DNA of 17,853 nucleotides, taken from contig DDWO01000017.1 of NCBI GenBank assembly GCA_002345705.1, forward strand, positions 1 through 17,853, in the 5' to 3' direction. The notes under the pieces are model-generated. The model was not told the DNA's origin and ran no database searches. It was given only the letters and a program-made list of their open reading frames with translations. Source of the DNA: Acholeplasmataceae bacterium UBA2284 (GTDB taxonomy: Bacteria > Bacillota_I > Bacilli_A > Acholeplasmatales > Acholeplasmataceae). The position numbers and the translations under genes were made by a program. Positions 1 through 8,284 of the stretch are shown here, in pieces. Position 1 is the first letter of the stretch; each line of letters starts with the position of its first letter.

Positions 1-1194
1 ATTCAATATCCAGCAGATGATGTCAATTCAGAATGGAAGACAACCCATTTCGATTATCACTCCTTTGAATCCAATTTATTAAAATTAGATATCCTAGGTC
101 ATGATGATCCAACCATGATTAAATTCTTAATGGATTATGTTTTCGAGCATCCAACAGAATTTCCTTTTGAGCGTGCTCAAGATATTCCATTAGATGATCC
201 AAAGGTATATGAACTATTTTCAGGTACAGAGGTCATTGGCGTGAAGTCACATGAAATCATGAGTGAAGTCGCATCTTATGCAATACCTGAATTTGGAACA
301 CCATTTACAAGACAAATGCTAATCGATACAAAGCCTAAAACATTTGCAGGCTTAGTTAAAATTTCTGGTCTATCCCATGGGACAGACGTATGGATAAAAA
401 ATGCACAGGCTTTAGTGTCTGGTAATACTGAGTACGGTAAAATTCCATTTAATGATATTATCGCTTGTCGTGATGATATTATGGTTCAGCTCTCCGAGCG
501 TGGTCTTCAACCACTGAAAGCCTTTGATATTATGGAGTTTGTTAGAAAAGGTAAACCAAGTAAGGATCGTGCAACCTGGTTAGATTACGAGCAGGAAATG
601 AGAAGAAATAATGTACCAGATTGGTATATTTGGTCTGCAAGTCAGATTAAGTATATGTTTCCTAAGGCACATGCTACAGCCTATGTTATTATGGCGATGA
701 GAATCGCCTGGTTTAAGGTTTATAAGCCATTACTATTCTATAGTGGATTCTTCTCAAAGAGAGCAGTTCAATTTGAATATGAAGTGATGGTAGCTGGGTC
801 GAACGCGATAAGAAATAAGTTAACAACTTTAAATGAAGGTTATAATTTAAAGGTTAAGGATGAAAACTTAATTGTAACACTTGGTGTTGCATTAGAAATG
901 ACAAAAAGAGGATATTCCTTCCTACCGATCGATATTAATAAATCTGAAGCAACTACATTTACCATGGAAGAAAAGGGACTTAGAATGCCGTTTTCAGCAA
1001 TAGATGGATTAGGCGAAAGTGTCGCACATGATATTATTGAAAAGCGATTAGAAAAACCATTCACATCGAGAGATGATGTCAAGGAAAGAACAAGAATCAA
1101 TAAGACAGTATTTGAAAAACTTGAATCATTTGGAGCATTTAAGGATTTAAAATCGGAAAATAATGTAATTGATGCTGGTTTGTTTGCACTTTAA
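1..1194 (+). CDS. polC: DNA polymerase III alpha subunit, PolC type (C-terminal part, 5' truncated by window edge)
   Basis: The reading frame is open from base 1 and gives 397 residues of the replicative polymerase of low-GC Gram-positive bacteria and mollicutes. The first residues (IQYPADDVNSEWKTTHFDYH) and the segment around 640-760 with YMFPKAHATAY match the conserved fingers region of PolC. The palm catalytic aspartates and the exonuclease domain lie upstream, outside the window. The last 100 residues form the helix-hairpin-helix and tail region (AIDGLGESVAHDII, then RTRINKTVFEKLESFGAF). Family members usually end in a clamp-binding motif such as QLSLF; here the tail reads NVIDAGLFAL, so the motif is degenerate (DAGLF) and followed by two extra residues. 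An internal ATG at 115 is not the real start. The promoter of the next gene lies partly inside this 3' end. Identification is very secure. Confidence 0.97.
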   Translation: MQYPADDVNSEWKTTHFDYHSFESNLLKLDILGHDDPTMIKFLMDYVFEHPTEFPFERAQDIPLDDPKVYELFSGTEVIGVKSHEIMSEVASYAIPEFGTPFTRQMLIDTKPKTFAGLVKISGLSHGTDVWIKNAQALVSGNTEYGKIPFNDIIACRDDIMVQLSERGLQPLKAFDIMEFVRKGKPSKDRATWLDYEQEMRRNNVPDWYIWSASQIKYMFPKAHATAYVIMAMRIAWFKVYKPLLFYSGFFSKRAVQFEYEVMVAGSNAIRNKLTTLNEGYNLKVKDENLIVTLGVALEMTKRGYSFLPIDINKSEATTFTMEEKGLRMPFSAIDGLGESVAHDIIEKRLEKPFTSRDDVKERTRINKTVFEKLESFGAFKDLKSENNVIDAGLFAL

Positions 1195-1211
1195 GAAAAG
1201 TATTATATAAT
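1183..1211 (+). promoter_or_regulatory. Candidate promoter of the Bax-inhibitor-like gene
   Basis: TTTGCA at 1183-1188 and a perfect TATAAT at 1206-1211 are separated by 17 bp. The -35 element lies inside the end of polC, so the downstream gene can be transcribed on its own. Transcription would start near 1218. No terminator hairpin separates polC from this gene. Confidence 0.55.
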
Positions 1212-1245
1212 AATATTGTATTTTAAAAAAAGGAGTTGTTCATTT

Positions 1246-1962
1246 ATGCGTAGTTCAAATCCAGTATTTCGTTCAATTGAAAGAAGTGAAGCGTATGCCT
1301 CGACTGAAGCTGCTTCTTATAGAGGTATAGTCATAAAGACTGGTGGTTTATTACTCACTGCAGTATTGAGTGGTTATTTAGCATTAGCACACCTTCAAGA
1401 AATACTGTATCCACTATTTATCGCGTCTATATTTATTGCATTAATCGCTGTGATCGTTGTATCGGTTGCACCAAGAGTTGCAGCACCATTTGCAATTATA
1501 TATGCACTTGCTGAAGGCGTCGTTTTAGGATTAGTAACTGTGATTTTTGAGTCAATGGCTCCTGGTGTTGCGTTAGCAGCTGTAGTAGCTACTGGTGCAA
1601 TATTTACTGTGATGCTCTTCCTATATTCAAGCAGAACAATTCGCGTCACTCCACGATTTAGAAAAATCATGTATGGCGTATTATTAGGATTTCTACTATT
1701 TATTGTCCTAGGCTTTATTATGAGTCTTGCTGGAGTTGCTATTGAATTTAGTAACCCAATGCTATTAGGTATTAGTGCAATATTCATTGTATTTGGAGCA
1801 TTGATGCTAACACTAGATTTCGATCGTGCAGAAATGATCGTTGAAAGTGGAGCAGATAGAACATATGAATGGGTCGTTGCTGTTGGTTTAATGGTAACAA
1901 TCGTATGGATTTACCTAGAATTATTAAGATTCCTTGTTATTATATTTGGAAATAGAAATTAA
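1246..1962 (+). CDS. Bax inhibitor-1/YccA-like integral membrane protein
   Basis: 238-residue protein with about seven hydrophobic helices. It begins MRSSNPVF, followed after a polar stretch by IKTGGLLLTAVLSGYLAL, the usual opening of the bacterial Bax-inhibitor-1-like family (Pfam BaxI_1 type). The carboxyl end has TLDFDRAEMIVESGA and then EWVVAVGLMVTIVWIYLELLRFL; acidic residues in this part form the pH-sensitive aspartate pair in the related B. subtilis YetJ calcium channel. By family knowledge the protein is a small multi-pass membrane protein that may leak calcium or protons; its physiological role in bacteria is not settled. The ATG at 1246 was chosen over an in-frame TTG at 1216 because AGGAG (1231-1235) sits 10 bases before it and the TTG codon falls at the predicted transcription start. 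It lies between polC and the pheS leader with no evident functional link. Confidence 0.88.
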   Translation: MRSSNPVFRSIERSEAYASTEAASYRGIVIKTGGLLLTAVLSGYLALAHLQEILYPLFIASIFIALIAVIVVSVAPRVAAPFAIIYALAEGVVLGLVTVIFESMAPGVALAAVVATGAIFTVMLFLYSSRTIRVTPRFRKIMYGVLLGFLLFIVLGFIMSLAGVAIEFSNPMLLGISAIFIVFGALMLTLDFDRAEMIVESGADRTYEWVVAVGLMVTIVWIYLELLRFLVIIFGNRN

Positions 1963-1984
1963 TAAATAATAACTCAATCATAAA

Positions 1985-2204
1985 TCGTTGATGGGAAATA
2001 GTACTTAAGGTTAACCCTGTTTTAGAGAGCATAGGATGGTGAAATCTATGCCAGGCACTTTAACGAATTCATCCCAAAGAGATGCTAATCACATCCGGAT
2101 TACCCACGTTAAGGGTTTTGAGGGCTAGAATCATTCTAGAACTAAGGTGGTACCGCGTAACAATTTACGTCCTTAGCATTTGTTAAGGACTTTTATTTTT
2201 TTTT
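1985..2204 (+). promoter_or_regulatory. T-box leader, phenylalanine-specific
   Basis: Non-coding leader of pheS. Stem I contains the AGAGAG bulge region (near 2024) and ends with a specifier loop GAATTC at 2065-2070, giving the specifier codon TTC (2068-2070), which pairs with the GAA anticodon of tRNA-Phe. The invariant T-box AAGGTGGTACCGCG is at 2144-2157, immediately before the terminator. By family knowledge, uncharged tRNA-Phe binding at both sites favours the antiterminator and switches pheST on; charged tRNA allows termination. I could not identify a convincing promoter; it should lie near the end of the preceding gene. The left boundary is approximate. Confidence 0.95.
2169..2204 (+). 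terminator. Regulated intrinsic terminator of the T-box
   Basis: GTCCTTA (2169-2175) and TAAGGAC (2184-2190) form a 7-bp stem followed by a nearly unbroken T run to 2204. The T-box sequence lies directly upstream, so terminator and antiterminator are mutually exclusive in the usual T-box arrangement. Confidence 0.92.
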
Positions 2205-2218
2205 GGAGGAGAGAAGAT

Positions 2219-3235
2219 ATGATTAATGAACTAATTGAATTAAAAAGACAGGCATTATTAGAAATTGAAGCAGCAAACACACTTCAAGAGGTTGAAGAGA
2301 TTAGAGTAAAGTATTTAAGTAAAAAGGGTTCTATCTCTTTAATGATGGGCAAACTTAGAGAATTAACTCCAGAAGAGAGACCCGTTTTTGGTGCTTTAGT
2401 CAATACATCAAAACAGGAAATTGAAAATGCTCTTTACTTAAAAAAGACTGAATTGGAAAATATCGAGCTTTTAAGCATTTTAGCAAGTGAAAAAATCGAT
2501 GTCACATTACCTGGATATCAATTTTATCAAGGAGGTATCCACCCACTCAATCAGGTCATTGAAGATCTTGAAGATCTATTTGTTGGTATGGGATATGATG
2601 TTGCTGAAGGACCAGAGCTAGAAAATGATCATTATAACTTTGAAATGATGAACCTTGCAAAAGATCACCCAGCAAGAGGTATGCAGGATTCTTTTTATAC
2701 AGATGAAAACACATTACTTAGAACCCATACATCACCCGTTCAAGCAAGAACTATGCTAGAAAAAAAGGGTAAACCATTGAGAATTATTTGTCCTGGTAAG
2801 GTTTACAGAAGAGATGATGATGATCCAACGCACTCACATCAATTTATTCAAGTTGAAGGACTCGTTGTTGATGAAAATGTAACATTCGCGAATTTAAAGG
2901 ATGCATTACTTAAAATGGTAAGACATTTATTTGGTGATGATCGTGTAATTCGTTTAAGACCCTCCTATTTCCCATTTACAGAGCCTTCAGTAGAAGTGGA
3001 TGTTTCCTATGTGAAAAAGGATGGAAGCTTAGGCTATATCGAAATCCTAGGTGCTGGAAGAGTACATCCGAATGTATTAAAAATGGGTGGCTATGATCCG
3101 AAAAAATTCCAAGGCTTCGCATTTGGAATTGGTGTGGAGCGTATCGCTATTCTTAAATACAATATTGATGATATTCGCCATTTTTATACCAATGACCTAA
3201 GATTTCTTGGTCAATTTAAGGGGGTAAACCGATGA
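2219..3235 (+). CDS. pheS: Phenylalanine-tRNA ligase alpha subunit
   Basis: 338 residues, the normal length. It catalyses ATP-dependent charging of tRNA-Phe as the catalytic subunit of the cytoplasmic alpha2-beta2 enzyme. Visible parts are the helical N-terminal tRNA-binding region (residues 1-90), class II motif 2 around KVYRRDDDDPTHSHQFIQVE (194-213), the substrate-pocket stretch FPFTEPSVEV (251-260), and motif 3 FAFGIGVERIAIL (300-312) followed by DIRHFYTNDLRFL. The ATG at 2219 is preceded by GGAGGA (2205-2210). A longer frame opening with TTG at 2180 would start inside the terminator stem and was rejected. The gene ends in TGA and overlaps pheT by four bases (ATGA), indicating translational coupling. 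Expression is controlled by the upstream T-box. Confidence 0.98.
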   Translation: MINELIELKRQALLEIEAANTLQEVEEIRVKYLSKKGSISLMMGKLRELTPEERPVFGALVNTSKQEIENALYLKKTELENIELLSILASEKIDVTLPGYQFYQGGIHPLNQVIEDLEDLFVGMGYDVAEGPELENDHYNFEMMNLAKDHPARGMQDSFYTDENTLLRTHTSPVQARTMLEKKGKPLRIICPGKVYRRDDDDPTHSHQFIQVEGLVVDENVTFANLKDALLKMVRHLFGDDRVIRLRPSYFPFTEPSVEVDVSYVKKDGSLGYIEILGAGRVHPNVLKMGGYDPKKFQGFAFGIGVERIAILKYNIDDIRHFYTNDLRFLGQFKGVNR

Positions 3236-5589
3236 TTATTCTAGAGAGTATGCTCAAAAAATGGATTACCATTCCAGAGAACATATTAGAGTTAACCAAT
3301 CAAAAAATTATCGAAGTGGATGAATTTGGTCCACTCAATTCCTCAACCAATTTAGTTATTGGTCATGTTTTAACATGCGTTGATCATCCCAATTCAGATC
3401 ACTTGCATGTAACAACAGTCGATTTAGGTGATCGTGTTGAACAAATTGTTTGTGGTGCATCCAATGTAGCTGCAGGTCAATATGTTGTAGTCGCTCAAGT
3501 AGGCACTGTTCTACCAGGTGATTTCAAAATTAAAGCCTCTAATATTCGTGGACAGGCATCCAATGGAATGATATGTTCACTCAAAGAACTAGATATTGAT
3601 GATAAAAATGCACCAATTGAATTTAGAGAAGGTATTTATTATTTCGATGGACCAAGAGAAATTGGATCATCCGGATTAAAGGCACTTGCCTTGGATGGTT
3701 GGAAGATGACCTTAGGGCTTACTCCAAATCGTGCCGATCTAATGTCACATTTAGGCTTTGCCTATGATGTTGCATCCATGACTAATCAAAAGGTTAGTTT
3801 ACCTAAATTTAAGATCAAAGAATCAACTAAACCAAATCCAATAACAGTAGATATTAAGACCAAGGGTTGCACTAGATATTATGCACGTCATTTTGAAAAC
3901 TTAAAGGTTAAAGATTCGCCTTGGTGGTTAAAGAGTGCACTGATCGCTTCAGATATCAAACCAATCAACAATATCGTTGATATCTCAAACTATGTCTTAA
4001 TTGAATATGGGACACCTCTACACATGTTTGATTATGATAAGATAAAATCCAATCAAATCGTTGTTAGAAATGCAAAAAACAATGAATTGGTTGTTACACT
4101 TGATGAAATTGAGAGAACATTAATTGAGGATGACGTCGTCATTACCAACGGTAAGGAAGTAATTGCAGTCGGTGGTGTCATGGGGTTATTCAACACCATG
4201 ATCGATGAAAAAACAACATCTGTTGTATTAGAAGCAGCCTATTTCGATCCAAAGCATATCCTAAAAACAAGTAAAAGACTCGGCTTAAAGAGTGATTCTT
4301 CAATTCGCTTTGAAAGAGGTATTGATGAAGAAAGAGTCTATCTAGGATTAGAAAGAGCTACAGAGCTTTTAATTGAGCTTGCAGGTGCTAATGTTTCCAA
4401 GGGTGTTTCATCTTTAGTAACCAAGGAAAATAAAAATCCAAGCGTATCTGTCCCTAAAACTTACTTTAATGAATCCCTAGGGGTTGTTATTCCAGAAAAA
4501 GAACTTTTATCCTATTTTAACTCCTATAACTATACCTATGAAATAAAAGATAAAACCTATGAAATCACAGCACCCTCTTATCGCAGAGATTTACTAATTG
4601 ATGCAGATTTCCTAGAAGAAATAGCACGTATGTACGGGCTAGATCGTATTCCAATGAAATCAATTGATAAACCACTACCAGGAAAATTAACATTCAAACA
4701 AAAGCGTTTAAGAGCATTAAGACATCATTTAGCAAATCTTGGCTTTAATGAAGTGATCACCTATTCATTACTCGCACCAAACGAGGTCTATCGCTATAAC
4801 AAGATGGGTGAAGCTGTATCGATTTTAATGCCACTTTCTGAGGATAAGAAAACATTACGACAAAGTTTAGTTCATGGCTTACTTGAGACAATTAATTATA
4901 ACCAATCTAGACAAAATGAATCTGTTGCTGTCTTTGAAATGGGTAACTGCTTTGCTAAGGATATTGAGCATATGCATCTAGGCCTTGCAATGTCAGGTCT
5001 ATGGCATAAAAACCCTTGGAAAAAGGAAGCATTAATCCCAGATTTCTATACAGTTAAAGGCATCGCAGATAGTCTATTCTTACCATTAGATATTGAATTA
5101 GAGTATAAAGAATCAAGTAATATCGAAGGATATCATCCTTATCGTCAAGCAAGCATTTATTATCAAAATCAAGAAATAGGAATACTTGCTGAGCTTCATC
5201 CAAATGAGACGAAAAGATTAGGCATTAGTCCTACGGTTATCTTTGAAATTAACTTAACGTCATTACTCATTAATCCAGTTCAAATCAATTACACTCCAAC
5301 TACAAAATATCCAAATATCACTAGAGATTTAGCAGTTGTAGTCGATGAGACTGTAACATCCTCTGAACTGATTTCAATGATTAAACAAACCGTTAAGAAA
5401 AATTTGGTACAAATCGATGTCTTTGATGTCTATCAAGGATCACATATTGAAAAGGGTAAAAAGTCAATTGCCTTTAACCTCGTATTTAACGATTCTGAAA
5501 AGACTCTTGGAGCTGACGATGTTGACCAATTGATGAAAAAAATTACAGGTAGACTCAGTTTCTCCTACAAGGCAGTCATTCGAAGCTAA
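3232..5589 (+). CDS. pheT: Phenylalanine-tRNA ligase beta subunit
   Basis: 785 residues, close to the usual 790-800. It is the partner of PheS and carries tRNA-binding and editing functions. In order: a shortened N-terminal segment; an OB-fold tRNA-binding domain at about 41-150 (VIGHVLTCVDHPNSDHLHV); the B3/B4 editing region at about 200-385; the B5 domain at about 400-465; a catalytic-like core; and a C-terminal ferredoxin-like anticodon-binding domain at about 692-785 (YPNITRDLAVVV to the end). The ATG at 3232 overlaps the pheS stop and has AAGGGGG (3218-3224) as ribosome binding site. The next in-frame ATG at 3250 has no comparable site. The stretch before the OB fold is shorter than in Bacillus. 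The transcript ends at a strong terminator immediately after the stop. Confidence 0.98.
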   Translation: MIILESMLKKWITIPENILELTNQKIIEVDEFGPLNSSTNLVIGHVLTCVDHPNSDHLHVTTVDLGDRVEQIVCGASNVAAGQYVVVAQVGTVLPGDFKIKASNIRGQASNGMICSLKELDIDDKNAPIEFREGIYYFDGPREIGSSGLKALALDGWKMTLGLTPNRADLMSHLGFAYDVASMTNQKVSLPKFKIKESTKPNPITVDIKTKGCTRYYARHFENLKVKDSPWWLKSALIASDIKPINNIVDISNYVLIEYGTPLHMFDYDKIKSNQIVVRNAKNNELVVTLDEIERTLIEDDVVITNGKEVIAVGGVMGLFNTMIDEKTTSVVLEAAYFDPKHILKTSKRLGLKSDSSIRFERGIDEERVYLGLERATELLIELAGANVSKGVSSLVTKENKNPSVSVPKTYFNESLGVVIPEKELLSYFNSYNYTYEIKDKTYEITAPSYRRDLLIDADFLEEIARMYGLDRIPMKSIDKPLPGKLTFKQKRLRALRHHLANLGFNEVITYSLLAPNEVYRYNKMGEAVSILMPLSEDKKTLRQSLVHGLLETINYNQSRQNESVAVFEMGNCFAKDIEHMHLGLAMSGLWHKNPWKKEALIPDFYTVKGIADSLFLPLDIELEYKESSNIEGYHPYRQASIYYQNQEIGILAELHPNETKRLGISPTVIFEINLTSLLINPVQINYTPTTKYPNITRDLAVVVDETVTSSELISMIKQTVKKNLVQIDVFDVYQGSHIEKGKKSIAFNLVFNDSEKTLGADDVDQLMKKITGRLSFSYKAVIRS

Positions 5590-5613
5590 AAACCTGATTC
5601 GTCAGGTTTTTTT
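5588..5613 (+). terminator. Intrinsic terminator of pheST
   Basis: AAAACCTGA and TCAGGTTTT form a perfect stem around a TTCG loop (5598-5601), followed by a T run to 5613. The stem starts inside the pheT stop codon region. Confidence 0.93.
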
Positions 5614-5636
5614 CATGGAATTCTACCTTTTTCGTG

Positions 5637-5642
5637 TATAAT
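5637..5642 (+). promoter_or_regulatory. Probable -10 element for rlmN operon
   Basis: TATAAT lies 17 bases before the rlmN ATG and just after the pheT terminator. No good -35 is visible at normal spacing. A TG lies directly before the hexamer rather than one base upstream, so it is not a textbook extended -10. A start near 5650 would give a leader of only about ten bases. Confidence 0.5.
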
Positions 5643-5659
5643 ACTATATAGGTGATAAT

Positions 5660-6676
5660 ATGCTAATCTATGATCTGACTCTAGAAGAGTTAGTTGAATT
5701 TCTAAACAAAAACGGACATAAAAAGTACCGTGCGGACCAAATATGGAACTGGTTATATAAACAGAAAGTTCTATCCTTTAAGGAAATGAACAATCTACCA
5801 GATGATCTCATAAAGCTTCTTGAGGATAACTTCAAAATAGAAGCACTTGAACTCGTGCTCAAGCACATTAGTCAGGATGGAACCATCAAGGCTTTATATA
5901 GCTTACATGATGGTCATTTAATTGAATCTGTTTTAATGAAGCATCATTACGGAAATTCAATTTGTGTAACTACACAGGTTGGATGTAATATTGGTTGCTC
6001 ATTTTGTGCATCAGGACTTCTCAAGAAGAAAAGAGATTTAACCGCTGGTGAAATTATTGCACAAATTATTGAAACTGAAAAGATATTAAAGGAAAGAATT
6101 TCGTATGTAGTTGTGATGGGGATTGGTGAACCATTTGATAACTATCAAAACCTATTGAAGTTCTTATCTACAATCAATAATCCAAAGGGACTTGCTATTG
6201 GAGCTAGACACATCACAGTTTCCACATCGGGAATTGTTCCTAAGATTAAGGAATATGCACATATGGGATTACAGGTCAATCTAGCGATTAGCTTACATGC
6301 TCCAAACAATGAAATTCGTTCAAAATTAATGAAGATCAATCAAGCATACCCTATTGAAGAAGTCATTGGTGCGATTAAATATTATTTAAGTGTAGCAAAT
6401 CGTAGAGTTACGATTGAATATATACTTATCGATGGTTTAAATGACACTGCTGAGGTCGCTAATGAGCTCTGCAAGGTGCTTAGAGGATTGAATGTGTATG
6501 TGAACCTAATTCCATATAATGAAGTGCTAGAAGCACCATATAAGCGTTCTAAAACAGAAACCATGGTTGCTTTCTATGATATATTAATGAAGAATAAAAT
6601 CCAAGTTACATTAAGAAAAGAACAAGGTCACGACATTAATGCTGCCTGCGGACAGCTTAGAAGTCAACACCTGTAG
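5660..6676 (+). CDS. rlmN: Dual-specificity 23S rRNA/tRNA adenine-C2 methyltransferase (radical SAM)
   Basis: 338 residues, slightly shorter than the usual 350-370. It methylates C2 of A2503 in 23S rRNA and A37 of some tRNAs using two SAM molecules and a [4Fe-4S] cluster. The segment CVTTQVGCNIGCSFCASG (102-119) holds the cluster cysteines C109, C113 and C116 and the conserved C102. The methyl-carrying cysteine of the family is present near the end as C330 in AACGQLR. The N-terminal helical domain with YRADQIWNWLY (23-33) is typical. The ATG at 5660 has AGGTG just upstream (5650-5654). It is the first gene of the rlmN-rsgA-rpe-thiN cluster. All catalytic residues I can check are intact. Confidence 0.97.
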   Translation: MLIYDLTLEELVEFLNKNGHKKYRADQIWNWLYKQKVLSFKEMNNLPDDLIKLLEDNFKIEALELVLKHISQDGTIKALYSLHDGHLIESVLMKHHYGNSICVTTQVGCNIGCSFCASGLLKKKRDLTAGEIIAQIIETEKILKERISYVVVMGIGEPFDNYQNLLKFLSTINNPKGLAIGARHITVSTSGIVPKIKEYAHMGLQVNLAISLHAPNNEIRSKLMKINQAYPIEEVIGAIKYYLSVANRRVTIEYILIDGLNDTAEVANELCKVLRGLNVYVNLIPYNEVLEAPYKRSKTETMVAFYDILMKNKIQVTLRKEQGHDINAACGQLRSQHL

Positions 6677-6685
6677 GAGGTAAAT

Positions 6686-7642
6686 TTGAAAAAAGGCTTT
6701 ATCAAGAAAATGATATCGAATCAGTACACACTAATTGATCAAGAATCTCATGAAGAGATTATCGCAACTGCTAGAGGAAAACTTAGATACATGAAGGTAA
6801 CGGAAGACTCAAGTTTTTCAAAGCAGTTAACTAAAAAGACAAAAATCGAACAAAAAATAACAACCATCAGTCCGAAGGTTGGTGATTATGTCTATTACGA
6901 TGATTCAGAGGATCAAGTCATTATTCAGGAAATACTTCCAAGAAAGAATGATTTGACACGTCCTGATGTCTGTAATGTTGATCAAGTACTCCTCGTTTTT
7001 TCAGCAATAAATCCTGAATTCAGCTTCCATTTATTGGATAAATTTTTAATTATCATGAATCAGGAACACTTAACTCCTGTAATTATTATATCTAAGATTG
7101 ATTTAATTGCCGATGAGCCATTAAATCAACTCAAAAAAGATCTTAAATATTATGAAAAGATGGGCTATGAAGTCTTTTATGTCAATTCGAAACAAAGAAT
7201 TGGTATTGATGTCCTAGCACATATATTTAAGGATAAATTAACGGTCTTGGCAGGCCAAACTGGAGTTGGAAAATCCACTCTTTTAAACGCTTTAATGCCA
7301 GAACTTCATTTAAAAACTCAAGAAATATCTAAGGCTTTAGGTCGAGGAAAGCATACAACAAGACATACTGAATTATATAGCTACAATGAAGGGTTTATCG
7401 TAGATACTCCTGGATTTTCTAAGATCGAGTTTGTAATCTTTCATGTCGATGAACTAAAAAGCTTTTACCCAGATTTTGAAGAGTTATCTAGAGATTGCAG
7501 ATTTACATCAAGCTGTCTACATTTAAATGAGCCTTCATGTGCAGTCAAGGATGGAGTAGAATCGAAAAAAATACTTTTAACAAGATATGAAAACTACGTT
7601 CAGTTTTGTGATGAGGTTAAAAATCAAAAAGAAAGATATTAG
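6686..7642 (+). CDS. rsgA: Small ribosomal subunit biogenesis GTPase RsgA (YloQ/CpgA)
   Basis: 318 residues. This circularly permuted GTPase acts late in 30S subunit maturation. An N-terminal OB fold (about 1-85) precedes the permuted GTPase motifs in the expected order: G4 as SKID (136-139), G1/P-loop GQTGVGKS (190-197), the switch segment GRGKHTTRHTE (219-229) and G3 DTPGF (240-244). The C-terminal zinc site is C271, C277, H279, C285. The start is TTG at 6686, five bases after AGGAGG (6675-6680), which itself overlaps the rlmN stop codon; the first internal ATG at 6710 has no site. In B. subtilis the phosphatase/kinase pair prpC-prkC lies directly upstream of this gene; here rlmN and rsgA are nine bases apart. 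Confidence 0.97.
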   Translation: MKKGFIKKMISNQYTLIDQESHEEIIATARGKLRYMKVTEDSSFSKQLTKKTKIEQKITTISPKVGDYVYYDDSEDQVIIQEILPRKNDLTRPDVCNVDQVLLVFSAINPEFSFHLLDKFLIIMNQEHLTPVIIISKIDLIADEPLNQLKKDLKYYEKMGYEVFYVNSKQRIGIDVLAHIFKDKLTVLAGQTGVGKSTLLNALMPELHLKTQEISKALGRGKHTTRHTELYSYNEGFIVDTPGFSKIEFVIFHVDELKSFYPDFEELSRDCRFTSSCLHLNEPSCAVKDGVESKKILLTRYENYVQFCDEVKNQKERY

Positions 7643-7654
7643 GAGGTTTTCATA

Positions 7655-8284
7655 ATGAAAATTGCACCTTCAGTATTAACTGCAGATTTTGCAAATTTAA
7701 GAAGTGAACTCGAATCGATTTCGAATGCAGATCTTATTCATCTAGATATTATGGATGGTCATTTCGTCCCCAATATCTCATTCGGTCCTGCAATTGCTAA
7801 GGAAATTGAAAAAAATACACATCTTCCCTTAGATATCCACTTAATGGTCACTGATCCATTGCAATGGATACCTAAATTTTCATTTCCAAAAACTAAATAT
7901 ATAACGATTCATACAGAATCAAATCATGTATCTGAAACGATACAAGCTATCCAAAAACAAAACATTGGAGTAGGATTATCCATTAAGCCTAAAACTCCAG
8001 TTCGTGCACTTATTCCATATATTAATGAAGTTAAATTGATTCTAATAATGACAGTTGAACCAGGCTTTGGTGGCCAATCCTTTATGACTGAAATGCTTGA
8101 TAAGGTTAAGGAATTGGTTAAGATTAGAAAAGAAAATGGTTTATCCTTCGTAATTGAAGTTGATGGTGGTGTCAATGACTTAACGATAGAGCTATGCAAA
8201 GAAGCTGGAGTAGATATTTCAGTGGTAGGCAGTCACCTTTTCAATATGGAAAACCGTAAGAAAGGAATTGATTCTCTAAGATGA
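7655..8284 (+). CDS. rpe: Ribulose-phosphate 3-epimerase
   Basis: 209 residues, a little shorter than the usual 215-220. It interconverts ribulose 5-phosphate and xylulose 5-phosphate in the non-oxidative pentose phosphate pathway. The TIM-barrel signatures are complete: APSVLTADF (4-12), HLDIMDGHFVPN (29-40), DIHLMV (60-65), TVEPGFGGQ (133-141) and EVDGGV (168-173). The expected metal ligands are H29, D31, H62 and D170. AGGAGG at 7641-7646, overlapping the rsgA stop, precedes the ATG. The TGA stop overlaps the thiN ATG by four bases, so the two are translationally coupled, as in the B. subtilis cpgA-rpe-thiN order. Confidence 0.97.
   Translation: MKIAPSVLTADFANLRSELESISNADLIHLDIMDGHFVPNISFGPAIAKEIEKNTHLPLDIHLMVTDPLQWIPKFSFPKTKYITIHTESNHVSETIQAIQKQNIGVGLSIKPKTPVRALIPYINEVKLILIMTVEPGFGGQSFMTEMLDKVKELVKIRKENGLSFVIEVDGGVNDLTIELCKEAGVDISVVGSHLFNMENRKKGIDSLR

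Noticed and set aside
1216..1245. Longer frame for the Bax-inhibitor-like gene from TTG at 1216
   Set aside because: The codon coincides with the predicted transcription start and the encoded extension contains the real ribosome binding site; ATG 1246 fits the family start.
840..1787. Open frames on the minus strand inside polC (840-1100) and the Bax-inhibitor-like gene (1395-1787)
   Set aside because: They lie opposite well-supported genes, have no ribosome binding sites, and their protein composition looks like a mirror of the sense strand.
2180..2218. Longer pheS reading frame opening with TTG at 2180
   Set aside because: It would begin inside the T-box terminator hairpin and T run; the ATG at 2219 has GGAGGA at proper distance and gives the family N-terminus.
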